Part shown: positions 17,301 through 23,431 of the stretch, piece by piece
Layout of the letters: every line of letters starts with the position of its first letter
Numbering within the stretch: the stretch's first letter is position 1
Source of the DNA: CAZMHN01 sp964566145
Lineage (GTDB): Bacteria > Patescibacteriota > Patescibacteriia > Veblenbacterales > UBA10138
Direction of reading: 5' to 3'
DNA: 27,349 nucleotides
Assembly (NCBI GenBank): GCA_964566145.1
Contig: CAZMHN010000012.1
Span: forward strand, 1-27,349
Notes under the pieces: generated by a model
Told to the model about the DNA's origin: nothing
What the model saw: the letters and a program-made list of their open reading frames with translations, nothing else
Database searches by the model: none
Translations under genes and position numbers: made by a program

Positions 17301-20300
17301 ACTCGACCACTGCCACCCCTCCTCATTGCGGCTCGCCGGCCCTGCCCAATCCGATAACGGTGAGCTCCGCCATCACTTACCGTCTGGTGGCCTGTGACGG
17401 CGCCGGCAACATGAGCGGCGTGTCGACTTACGCTTACACCATAACTTCGGCCAGCCGGTCTGCCTCGCTTGCGGGATCGCCTGACGCATCAGGCTGGATC
17501 TCCAGCCCGTCGGGCTTCACTTACACGGCTACCTGCGTACCCCAGAGCGGCCACACGCTGGTGGATTGCCGCGCTTTGGTGTCGGTGAACGGAGGCACGT
17601 GGACGGCGGCCGCGCCTAGCCCGCATCCTTTCACTGAAGGCGCCTGCCACAGGTTCCAGGCCATGGAGATAGACACCGGCGGCACCGTCAATTCGCCGGT
17701 GGTGCCCGCGAGCGGCACTGGGCCGTGCTACGACAGCGCCGCGCCGGTCGTAACCGCTTTCACACCCAGGCAGAATCCGACAACGACCCCGCCCGAGCTC
17801 ACGTGGTCGGCCGGCGACACGCCTGGTTCCGGCATAGCCCGCGTGGAAGTCTGGCGCGAGGACGCGTCAGGCGCATGGTATCAGGCCTCGCCCGCGCTTT
17901 CGGCCACGGACACGAGCTGGATAGACGGCACCGTAACTGCGGCCGGTACGTACACTTACGGCCTGCACGTCGTTGACACGGCCGGCAACTGCATCACCGA
18001 GTCGGGCGGACACTGTGGCGGCGTCGGAAGCGACAGCCGCGACGGCACGCGGGCTTCGCTCGGTCCGGACGACGTCACGTACGAACCTTTGCCCAACGTG
18101 GCGACCATAACCATGCAGACGCAGGACGACTCCGGTGCGAGCATTGGAGGAGTGGACGCGTCCATTGACGGCACCATGGTCGGGCTGACGCCCACCACCA
18201 GGGACGTAACCCCTGGCTCGCATGCCGTGTCGTTCGCCAGCTCTTTGCCTTGCTACACCTACTCCGGCACGGTCACGCCGGCCCAGCCCATGAATTACAC
18301 GGGCAACGCCACGGTCACGGGCACGCTCACCCGGGACGCGCCGGGGACGGTAGGCTCCAACCCGTTCCCGCCCAACAATGCGACAGGGATAGCCCCCAGC
18401 GTTACCCTGCAGTGGCAAGTGGCCACCTGCGCCACCAACGGCTACCTGGTGTTCATGGGTACGAGCGCCGGAGCTTTGACACAGCGCGCCGCCACAAGCA
18501 GTACCACGTATTCGCCCACCGGGCTCGCGAACGGCACCACCTACTACTGGCGCATAGACACTTCCAACCATGGACGCATTACGCAGGGGCAGGTGTGGAG
18601 CTTCACCACCGCGGCCGCCACGTTCAACGTGACGGTCGAGGCCAGGGACGACGCCAATGCGGTAGTGTCCGGCGCCGGGTTCAACGTGGACGGCGGGGCG
18701 CGCGACACCACCAGCCGGACTTTGTCCTTGGCGCAGGGGAGCCATACCGTCACTTACCTCAACGACCTGGCGTGCTATTCGCTGGTGGCCAGCTCTTCCC
18801 CGCAGACGATAAACGTTACGGGCGCCATGACCGTCATAGGCCGGTACGACCGGAGCCTGGCCACAGCGCCGTCTGCGCCGCAAAGCCCGACCAACGGACA
18901 AACGGGCGTGCCCATAAACACCACGCTCACCTGGCAGGCCGGCGCATGCCAAACCAGCTACGACGCGTACTTCGGCACCAGCCAGTCGGCGGTTCAGAAC
19001 GCCGGCACGGGTTCGCCGGAGTACCGCGGCAATTTCACAGGCAACAGCTACACTCCGAGCACTCTGAGCTATTCCACCACTTATTACTGGCGCATTGACG
19101 CCAGGAACGCGCGCGGAGTGACCACGGGAGCCGTGTGGAACTTCACCACGGCCGGCGCGCCGGTCACGAACGTAACCTTCATCGCCCAGAACGACGGCGG
19201 CACCATGCTTTCCGCCGGCGTCAGGCTGGACGGGTCAGGCAGTTCCGCCGGCACCACCACGTTCACCGCTTCCCTGACCCAGGGCAGCCACAGCGCGGCC
19301 TATGACGCCGTGGCCTGCCACACCTTCAGCAACGTTAGCCCAGGAGCCACTTTCACGGTCGGAACCACCCCGCTTACCGTCATAGGCAACTATGCGCGCA
19401 CTGCGCCGGGCGAGGCCACGAACCCGTACCCCCCGAACGGCGCCACCAACATGGCGCTTACGACCGCGCTCCAGTGGACGTCGGCCGCCTGCGCCACTTC
19501 CTACAACGTGTACTTCGGCACCAATCCATCCAGCCTGACGCTGCGCAGCACGCAGGCCGGCCTAAGCTTCACGCCCGGGGGGCTGGCGTACTCGACCACC
19601 TACTACTGGCGCATAGACCCTTCGAACAACGGACGCGTGACCACGGGGCAGACCTGGAATTTCACCACCGCGGCCGCGCCCACCTATACGGTCACGTTCC
19701 TGTCCCAGGACGACGCGGGCGCGGGACTGCCCGGCGCCGGCGCGTACCTGGACGGCAACTATATAGGCACCACGACCACGGGTACGTCCGCCGCCCAGGG
19801 CAGCCACACAGCCGTTTTCACGGATAACTTCTCCTGCCACACCATGGCCTCAGGCTCGTCGCCGCAAACCATAAACGTCAGCGGCAACGTAACAGTCACG
19901 GCCACGTTCAACAGGGACCTGCCGGCCCAGGCTTCGGGCCCGAGCCCGGTCTCGGGCGCCACCAACGTGCCTGTCAACACCCCGTTCCTGACCTGGGGTT
20001 CGGGCGCCTGCACTTCGACTTTCGAATTCTACTTCGGCACGACCTTCACCGCGGTCAACAGCGCCACCACCGGCTCAAGCGAATTCAAGGGCAGCCAGTC
20101 CGGCACCTCCGTGTCCCTGGGGCCTCTCGGCATCCAGGCCCTGACCACGTATTTCTGGCGCGTCGACTCCCGCAACAGCGCCGGAGTGGCCAAGGGGCAG
20201 GTGTGGAGCTTCACCACCGCCCCCACGCCCCCGCAAATAGTCATCGACAGCCCGGCGGCCGGTTCGTGGCAGGATGCGAATTTCGTGGTTACGATCCGCG

Positions 20301-20563
20301 ACATCGCCGGAAGCTACCCGATAGTTTCCTGCTACTACGCCGTTTACAACTACACCGGCCCGGGTACGTACACCCAGGTCAGGGGTACCACCAGCCGCGT
20401 CTGCAGCGGCAGCGCCAGCAACGTAACCCTGATAGTCGACACTCCCGGCACGGGCGATTGCCGCACGTCCGGAACCAATACCTGCCGCGTCATAGCCTGG
20501 AATGTGGATTCCCAGAACGTCCAGGCGCAGGCATCGCGCGACTTCTCCATAACGTTCAGATAA
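11336..20563 (+). CDS. Giant modular surface protein with N-terminal type IV secretion pilin-like membrane segment
   Basis: I do not know a named homologue; the modules can be described. In this 3075-residue frame a signal peptide ends near ALA39. Two membrane helices (about 68-90 and 109-129) with a basic loop between them resemble the TrbC/VirB2-like pilin family of Patescibacteria. Then come Ig-like and IPT/TIG-type repeats (PVITGISPVRGDYGQ, VVESVSPNRGGAGQ, PVITGISPDNGAIG) mixed with 'SbsA-type' Ig domains, to about 1430. A carbohydrate-binding-like domain (NGSFENDLAGW, 1442-1562), a pseudopilin-like domain (about 1698-1824), FN3/Ig domains from 1850, four tandem repeats (2255-2962) and a final Ig-like domain follow. 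No LPXTG anchor is seen. Predicted topology puts residues after 130 outside the cell. The frame opens at 11252, but that would overlap yqeY, so I chose the ATG at 11336. It is probably an adhesin, stalk or sheath. Confidence 0.9.
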   Translation: MPTPETMPSTPPNRLKRWGAFLGTAAGLCMLMIAGRALAQDGNFGLNEFSNATNLGTDVPFIETIARIINIALGFLGVLAVGIVIYGGFLWMTARGDAQQIDKAKKVLSGGLIGLAIILASFAIASFVINQLRSATSGGPPGTVLCPDGVTPPPCPPPGFGGNYLVVRSSAPRGGNASLCAAVQAGFNELVQASSVNGTTFQIVNTDTGAPFTSGTYQPATDAANFAFVHTATDFEPNANYRVTLMSGGAGISSVSAPVKHLRNDVTWSFRTGTTEDDTAPTVSAVEPPNGATDICRTTPIQIAFSESMLATSFAGNVILRERADPSVTVPLSEPSFGDAYRIATFYAAGQLSPDTEYEVFVRGGATGVSDACGNTLASDYTWNFRTGQTVDCRPVITGISPVRGDYGQSVTLSGASLFLDGEVEFNRLPSDTYSFDNNPNILCWNGDNRGAACSSGQIVARVPVGASTGPAYDQAGETAATGPVRVTVGNQTSNELQFAVTSPVVESVSPNRGGAGQFVTLTGWNFGDAPGRVYFIRGSTTVEALPPTACTNWWNETEVTVMVPSGLTPGAFDVELRTAAAGTNAGNKRSNSQNFLVTTDPAGPGICEVVPASADIAALPTGVVVTGERFSGSGRSLTFGTLPASGINWVSATQVDADTPNTGGVNLLARARWPVCVTVSGRQSNCKTFTVTGTGGPPGNDTPPRVVESRTCTEGVQSPSPWRGSTDACGNARIAARFTLPMDQATLTVGSGQNIYAEQCGNGAALGACTLTLGSGPVQYLVNSQNDVIGFAALPSAPMQDGYWYRGTITTGVRSAFGVAMADTYQWTWRVGSDLCPVQNLRVDPGYATIRALGDTQTFTGDVTAGNCNSLDPSAYAWQWDVSNHPSDTGPQRASLMTWAVNQAVAEALDWTPSGQPARVTGSVLSEAKSDTSDLYISTTFCRETVDCNACGTGVSDCIYGNCEPVITGISPDNGAIGTWVTINGCYFGAQQGTVRYQGLLGLWPDPAICGTDTWSDRQIISEVPSGIPTSNSQVLVTRPDPPGGNAMSPQNFTVNTLSRPALCRVSPSFVYQSQFGTAAVDLAGQNLGNSSAGNSVLFLSADGLSTQSAGTYNQWTASRVTPVVPIMPAAFPLTGVERTRVYVGSTPSNDLNLDLRPGSPGGSTEPIVLTAQEPAPGSNQVCRNPEVIATFDGPAGGKVQSSHFKLYRISGGACLQAQQEQTTLERLWRWLAGLFVRKAEAQSSRCLVSASFRASGSSVSLLPRVALMANAQYLVELTSPNAEAGSGTACSDASAPCNWTFTTGPEICEVASVQVTPPNYTFTSSGDDESFAASARAADGQAIAATYAWTEEDSSDVVQVTSPLNQAAVTVQSNNDNGSAVMRVAATGTLPDSGGAQGSASIDVYLCEMPWELNDTTYDFRLRYCRGDQNNYQLGAGLLGNGSFENDLAGWSSADAWTFTTDAQYVREGRKSAMREFGSGRMEQDVSVEAGKSYMVSGQVYLEGAAGVVVDGTTVWNDGGTREWFTFSQVVAAGSNAMNVEIIIYAGVRAVFDGFSVREITNQLPELTRVSQSRPGTSDNGLLHEYFLKPPSSNDAIGLRIYENPTRMSPRQWYETRADITPGNPQAVKVDGYEAMHDAQTVYVGAVNRDGSNRYANIYILSLSQGAGATLADIFGKLVDDWQFNTENPVLSEDDKLKHQHDLKRLQDLSDISAYLAAYQQRNSQFPSLPSGSFLAGRSVSAWPSWQSRLGNDLGRALPIDPLNTFSNCPADHDPATCWRASDKTFTCPTGSHVYQYRTSGDFTSYTLNANLEVKNVTWAGQPNIAVGSNDACDSYGSGASGPIVDVSPPSSVSLSVTGSPTTDRFTISWSDAVDGGGSGLARYELLRAPDASGSPGAFSVISASIPPSITMTTDSPSAGVFWYGVRAVDAAGNSSREAAPQRGVKDTTAPSAPSCSPGAGTYNSPQQVACTSSDQGSPQTGAVVRYSTTATPPHCGSPALPNPITVSSAITYRLVACDGAGNMSGVSTYAYTITSASRSASLAGSPDASGWISSPSGFTYTATCVPQSGHTLVDCRALVSVNGGTWTAAAPSPHPFTEGACHRFQAMEIDTGGTVNSPVVPASGTGPCYDSAAPVVTAFTPRQNPTTTPPELTWSAGDTPGSGIARVEVWREDASGAWYQASPALSATDTSWIDGTVTAAGTYTYGLHVVDTAGNCITESGGHCGGVGSDSRDGTRASLGPDDVTYEPLPNVATITMQTQDDSGASIGGVDASIDGTMVGLTPTTRDVTPGSHAVSFASSLPCYTYSGTVTPAQPMNYTGNATVTGTLTRDAPGTVGSNPFPPNNATGIAPSVTLQWQVATCATNGYLVFMGTSAGALTQRAATSSTTYSPTGLANGTTYYWRIDTSNHGRITQGQVWSFTTAAATFNVTVEARDDANAVVSGAGFNVDGGARDTTSRTLSLAQGSHTVTYLNDLACYSLVASSSPQTINVTGAMTVIGRYDRSLATAPSAPQSPTNGQTGVPINTTLTWQAGACQTSYDAYFGTSQSAVQNAGTGSPEYRGNFTGNSYTPSTLSYSTTYYWRIDARNARGVTTGAVWNFTTAGAPVTNVTFIAQNDGGTMLSAGVRLDGSGSSAGTTTFTASLTQGSHSAAYDAVACHTFSNVSPGATFTVGTTPLTVIGNYARTAPGEATNPYPPNGATNMALTTALQWTSAACATSYNVYFGTNPSSLTLRSTQAGLSFTPGGLAYSTTYYWRIDPSNNGRVTTGQTWNFTTAAAPTYTVTFLSQDDAGAGLPGAGAYLDGNYIGTTTTGTSAAQGSHTAVFTDNFSCHTMASGSSPQTINVSGNVTVTATFNRDLPAQASGPSPVSGATNVPVNTPFLTWGSGACTSTFEFYFGTTFTAVNSATTGSSEFKGSQSGTSVSLGPLGIQALTTYFWRVDSRNSAGVAKGQVWSFTTAPTPPQIVIDSPAAGSWQDANFVVTIRDIAGSYPIVSCYYAVYNYTGPGTYTQVRGTTSRVCSGSASNVTLIVDTPGTGDCRTSGTNTCRVIAWNVDSQNVQAQASRDFSITFR
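18098..20221 (+). repeat. Four tandem repeats of about 175 residues inside the giant protein
   Basis: Each unit has a PEGA-like beta domain (starting with forms such as TVTFLSQDDAGA) followed by an FN3-like domain that ends in TTYYWRID...GxVWxFTTA. Approximate units are 18098-18615, 18616-19155, 19156-19674 and 19675-20221. Each unit keeps one Cys in the first domain (PCYTYS, ACYSLV, ACHTFS, SCHTMA) and one in the second (ATCATN, GACQTS, AACATS, GACTST). DNA identity is partial, so the duplications are not recent. Confidence 0.85.
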
Positions 20564-20589
20564 GCATCCAATCGTGCTATGATGGATGC
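20555..20589 (+). promoter_or_regulatory. Candidate promoter with an inverted repeat, between the giant gene and the next
   Basis: TTCAGA (20555-20560), a 17-base spacer and an extended -10 (TG at 20575-20576, TATGAT at 20578-20583) form a plausible promoter, with a start near 20590. A perfect 7-bp inverted repeat, GCATCCA (20564-20570) and TGGATGC (20583-20589), frames the -10 element. It might be an operator or simply a stem-loop at the end of the giant mRNA. Confidence 0.55.
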
Positions 20590-20616
20590 AGTCAGCTCGG
20601 TAACTCACTGAAACTT

Positions 20617-21249
20617 ATGTTTGACCAACCCAAGGTCCCAGGCTCGCCAGTCGAGGACATATTCGCCGACGCGGACCAGGCGCCCCAAGCAGCACCCAGG
20701 CCGGCAGTTCCCCCGGCCGCGCCCCAGCCCATGGCCGCTCCCGTCGCCCCCGCCGTCATGTCCGCTCCGCCGCTCGAGTCTTTGTCTTTGGACGAGGCTT
20801 CAGCCGGCAGTTCGCGCCGCTGGGTCATCTGGGTGGCCGTAGGCGTCGTACTGGCGGCCGCCGCGGCCGCCGCCGCCTGGTACGTGTTCTTTTCCAGTCC
20901 TGCTCCGGCGACCGAAGACATAACTCCGCCGCCTCCGGCCGCGCCGGCCGACGCCGGGGACACGGGCGCGCCCCAGGCGCCCGCGCCTGAACAGACAGGC
21001 TCGGAGGATGCCGACGGCGACGGCCTTACGTCCGCGGAAGAAGCGCAGTACGGCACCGACCCCATGCGTCCGGACAGCGACGAGGACGGCCTGTTCGACC
21101 GCGAAGAAGCCAAAATATTCCAGACCAACCCTTTGAACCCGGACACGGACGGCGACGGCTTCAGCGACGGCGAGGAGATACAGAACGGATACAATCCTTC
21201 CGGGCCGGGCAGGCTATTGGAGCTTCCGTCGGTTCCGCCCGCGAACTAA
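20617..21249 (+). CDS. Single-pass membrane protein with thrombospondin type 3 (calcium-binding) repeats
   Basis: The protein has 210 residues. A Pro/Ala-rich N-terminal tail (1-66) begins MFDQPKVPGSPVEDIFADAD. One membrane helix follows (about 69-92, VIWVAVGVVLAAAAAAAAWY), then a Pro-rich linker and an outer C-terminal part with three Asp-rich repeats: DADGDGLTSAEE (131-142), DSDEDGLFDREE (153-164) and DTDGDGFSDGEE (176-187). Such DxDxDG loops bind calcium in thrombospondin type 3 repeats. Arginines before the helix suggest that the N-terminus is cytoplasmic. The ATG was chosen because it begins the hydrophilic MFD...EDIF segment and sits 27 bases after the candidate promoter's start; there is no ribosome binding site. 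It lies 53 bases after the giant gene and 12 before the next, so it probably works with both at the surface. The function is unknown. Confidence 0.82.
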   Translation: MFDQPKVPGSPVEDIFADADQAPQAAPRPAVPPAAPQPMAAPVAPAVMSAPPLESLSLDEASAGSSRRWVIWVAVGVVLAAAAAAAAWYVFFSSPAPATEDITPPPPAAPADAGDTGAPQAPAPEQTGSEDADGDGLTSAEEAQYGTDPMRPDSDEDGLFDREEAKIFQTNPLNPDTDGDGFSDGEEIQNGYNPSGPGRLLELPSVPPAN

Positions 21250-21261
21250 CAGGCTAGCCTT

Positions 21262-22581
21262 TTGAGCATCACCGTGGCGAACGAATTCCCCGCGCCAACT
21301 TCTGCACCCCAGCCTGCTCAGTCCGCTCAGCCGGGCGGAGGAGGGGAGGTGTGGGGCGACATCTACACCATGCCCACGAATTTCCAATCGTCGCCTCAGG
21401 ATGCGCGGCGGCCCTCCGCGCCGAAGACCAGCGGCACCAAGTGGCTCATGGCGGCGATCATCGTGCTCATCGCGGCCATACTGGGTTTTGGGGCGTACTT
21501 GATCTTCAGCCGCCAAGGGAGCGAACCCGCCGAGCCGGAAGCTCCTGCGCCGCAGGTTGAGGAGCCGGCCGCGACCGAGCCCGAGCCGGAAGCTCCTGCG
21601 CCGGAAACCACGGCGGTGGAGCGCGACCGCGCGCGCTACCGCGACGTGCGCAACGTTCAGGCGGCTTTGGAACTCTACTACGCCGATTACCAGCGCTACC
21701 CCGTGGCGCCTTTGGCCCTGGCCCTGGGCACCGCCACCACCAACGTACTGGCCGGAGCCGGGTTCGGGGCCCAGGCGCTGGGGACCGTGTACCTGGACGC
21801 CGTGCCTGCTAACCCCCAGCCGGGCGGCAGCGACTATTTGTACGAGAGCGTGGACGGAAAAACGTACCTCATGCGGTTCTCGCTCGAGGTGGGCACGGCC
21901 GGATTGGGCGCGGGCGACCATGAAGCCAGCCCGGAAGGCATGGACGCCGAAGCCGTGCCGGAAACTGAGCCGGGCGGAGTGAAGGCCGTGGTGCCTCCGC
22001 CGCCCACCACCGACGCGGACATAGACGGCCTGACCGATTCCGAAGAGCCGGTGTTCGGCAGCGACCCCACTAAGCCCGATTCGGACGGGGACGGCTACAG
22101 CGACGGCACCGAAGTCGGCGGCGGCTACGATCCGTCACGGGCCGAAGGGGCCATGCTGGCGACCAGCGAGCGCTTTGTGCCTTACCGGAACGAGCAGTTC
22201 GGCTACGAAGCCCGCTATCCCAAAGATTGGCAGCTGCAGGTCGTGGACGGGGCCGGGGCCGAGGTGCTGTTCCGGAGCGAGGGAGGAGAATTCATCGAGG
22301 TGCTCATCGTGGGCAACCCGGAAGGCCTGTCGGCCGCGGCGTGGTACGCCACGCAGGTGCCCGGCCTCACGGCCAGCGAAGTGCCCCAGCTCACCGCGGG
22401 CGACGTGCACTGGGCGCTGTCGACAGACGGCTTGAATGCCTACGTGGCCGCCGGCAATTCCATCGTGACCGTGAGCTACAACATCGGCACCAGAACGCAG
22501 GCGTCGTACTACCAGGTGCTCCGCACCATGCTCCGGCTGTTCAAGCTCACGTCAGCGCCGGCGGAGGAGAGCGCGCCGTAA
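21262..22581 (+). CDS. Membrane-anchored protein with pseudopilin-like, calcium-repeat and PsbP-like domains
   Basis: This 439-residue protein has a Pro-rich cytoplasmic tail, one membrane helix (about 61-82, WLMAAIIVLIAAILGFGAYLIF) and a Glu/Pro linker with PEAPAP repeats. Next is a pseudopilin-like segment (about 125-210: RDVRNVQAALELYYADYQRYP, ending in YLYESVDGKTYLMRFSLE). Thrombospondin-type repeats DADIDGLTDSEE and DSDGDGYSDGTE (251-284) follow. The C-terminal region (about 305-432) with PYRNEQFGYEARYPKDWQL resembles the PsbP-like domains of many exported proteins. The pilin part lacks the usual N-terminal cleavage motif, so it is probably not assembled as a normal pilin. The start could be the TTG at 21262 or the GTG at 21274; neither has a ribosome binding site. 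It shares modules with both upstream genes. Confidence 0.82.
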   Translation: MSITVANEFPAPTSAPQPAQSAQPGGGGEVWGDIYTMPTNFQSSPQDARRPSAPKTSGTKWLMAAIIVLIAAILGFGAYLIFSRQGSEPAEPEAPAPQVEEPAATEPEPEAPAPETTAVERDRARYRDVRNVQAALELYYADYQRYPVAPLALALGTATTNVLAGAGFGAQALGTVYLDAVPANPQPGGSDYLYESVDGKTYLMRFSLEVGTAGLGAGDHEASPEGMDAEAVPETEPGGVKAVVPPPPTTDADIDGLTDSEEPVFGSDPTKPDSDGDGYSDGTEVGGGYDPSRAEGAMLATSERFVPYRNEQFGYEARYPKDWQLQVVDGAGAEVLFRSEGGEFIEVLIVGNPEGLSAAAWYATQVPGLTASEVPQLTAGDVHWALSTDGLNAYVAAGNSIVTVSYNIGTRTQASYYQVLRTMLRLFKLTSAPAEESAP

Positions 22582-22997
22582 TGGGCGCGGCCGTCAGCAA
22601 CCGCCAGGCGCGCCGCCTGCCTCCGGGCACGAGCCTGCGTTTGCGCGCGCTCGCGCGCGCGGCCGGCCGCGCCGTCAGGCAAAAGTACGGCGAAGTGGGA
22701 TTCGTGTTCGTGAGCGAGGAAGCCATCCGCGCCTTGAACCGCACTTACCGCAATCACGACCGGGTAACGGACGTGCTGTCGTTTGCTTACGGAGCGGATC
22801 CGGTTTCGGGCGAAGTGGTGATGTGCCTGGAGCAGGCCGCGCGCCAGGCCGCGCGGCGCAATCATGATCTGCGGCGCGAACTGGACGTGCTGGCGGTGCA
22901 CGGCCTTCTGCATTTGGCGGGCCACGACCACATGAAGCCTTTTGAGCGCGCGCGCATGCGCGCGCTTGAGCGCAAAGTGCTAAGTTCTCTGCCATGA
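22581..22997 (+). CDS. ybeY: Endoribonuclease YbeY
   Basis: YbeY is a zinc-dependent single-strand RNase for 16S rRNA 3'-end maturation and ribosome quality control. The family motif HGLLHLAGHDH is intact with zinc ligands His107, His111 and His117, preceded by the usual NRTYRNHDRVTDVLSF. At 138 residues it is slightly short because the N-terminus is trimmed to a basic start (MGAAVSNRQARRLPPG). The ATG overlaps the stop of the preceding gene (TAATG at 22579-22583), so translation is coupled to the surface-protein gene. The stop overlaps the dgkA start. Confidence 0.95.
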   Translation: MGAAVSNRQARRLPPGTSLRLRALARAAGRAVRQKYGEVGFVFVSEEAIRALNRTYRNHDRVTDVLSFAYGADPVSGEVVMCLEQAARQAARRNHDLRRELDVLAVHGLLHLAGHDHMKPFERARMRALERKVLSSLP

Positions 22998-23353
22998 AAG
23001 CCGCGCGCTACCCCAAAGCCCGGAACAATCGGTTCGCGTACGCGCTGGCCGGCCTCAAACACGCCTTCCGCAGCCAGCGCAGTTTCCAGCTCGAGGCGCT
23101 GGCGGCCGTCATAGTGCAGTGGTACGCGGTTTGGGCGCACCTGTCGTTCGAGCGCTGGGCTTTGCTCACGCTCGTTTCGGGAGCGGTGCTCGCGGCCGAG
23201 CTTGTGAACACGTCTTTGGAGCGCACAGTGGACCTCATCGAGCCCAGGCTGGCCGCCCCCGTCAGGGCCATCAAGGACATGCTGGCCGCTTCCGTGCTCA
23301 TTCTGGCCGCTACGGCCCTGCTGTTGTTCGTCATGAGCCTGTGCACTAGCTGA
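22994..23353 (+). CDS. dgkA: Diacylglycerol/undecaprenol kinase family membrane protein
   Basis: DgkA-type kinases phosphorylate diacylglycerol, or undecaprenol in Gram-positive bacteria, which feeds the lipid carrier of cell-wall synthesis. This 119-residue protein shows RNNRFAYALAGLKHAFRSQRSFQLE and the active-site helix AELVNTSLERTVDLIEP with the catalytic Glu, then IKDMLAASVLI. Three membrane helices are visible, near 34-50, 56-74 and 95-115. The start overlaps the ybeY stop in ATGA (22994-22997). Proximity to ftsA-ftsZ and the presence of an LCP protein favour an undecaprenol role, but this is inference. Confidence 0.9.
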   Translation: MKAARYPKARNNRFAYALAGLKHAFRSQRSFQLEALAAVIVQWYAVWAHLSFERWALLTLVSGAVLAAELVNTSLERTVDLIEPRLAAPVRAIKDMLAASVLILAATALLLFVMSLCTS

Positions 23354-23374
23354 ACAACTAAATTACTCAGCTAG
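23346..23374 (+). other. Perfect inverted repeat at the dgkA stop
   Basis: CTAGCTGA (23346-23353) and TCAGCTAG (23367-23374) are perfect 8-bp complements around a 13-base AT-rich loop. The dgkA TGA stop is part of the left arm. No T run follows. It could end the dgkA mRNA or bind a regulator just upstream of the ftsA promoter. Confidence 0.5.
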
Positions 23375-23409
23375 GGCGGCTTCACACATGCGGTGGGCCG
23401 CCCTATACT
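23374..23409 (+). promoter_or_regulatory. ftsA promoter lying inside a 7-bp inverted repeat
   Basis: TTCACA (23381-23386), a 17-base spacer and TATACT (23404-23409) form a strong promoter, starting transcription near 23416, about 16 bases before the ftsA ATG. GGGCGGC (23374-23380) and GCCGCCC (23397-23403) are perfect complements that enclose the -35 and abut the -10 element, as an operator might. Together with the previous repeat it makes two inverted repeats in 58 bases. Confidence 0.7.
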
Positions 23410-23431
23410 GTAGGGGTACGCAGATACACCC

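Noticed and set aside
17867..18952. 361-residue minus-strand open frame
   Set aside because: It is antisense to the repeat region of the giant protein, with no start signal or domain.
20222..20563. A C-terminal sorting signal (LPXTG plus helix) on the giant protein
   Set aside because: The last 110 residues are beta-type sequence ending in FSITFR, with no LPXTG motif or hydrophobic helix.
21250..21263. AGGCTAGCCT followed by TTTT as a terminator between two surface genes
   Set aside because: The palindrome leaves only a 3-bp stem once a loop is allowed, too weak to terminate.
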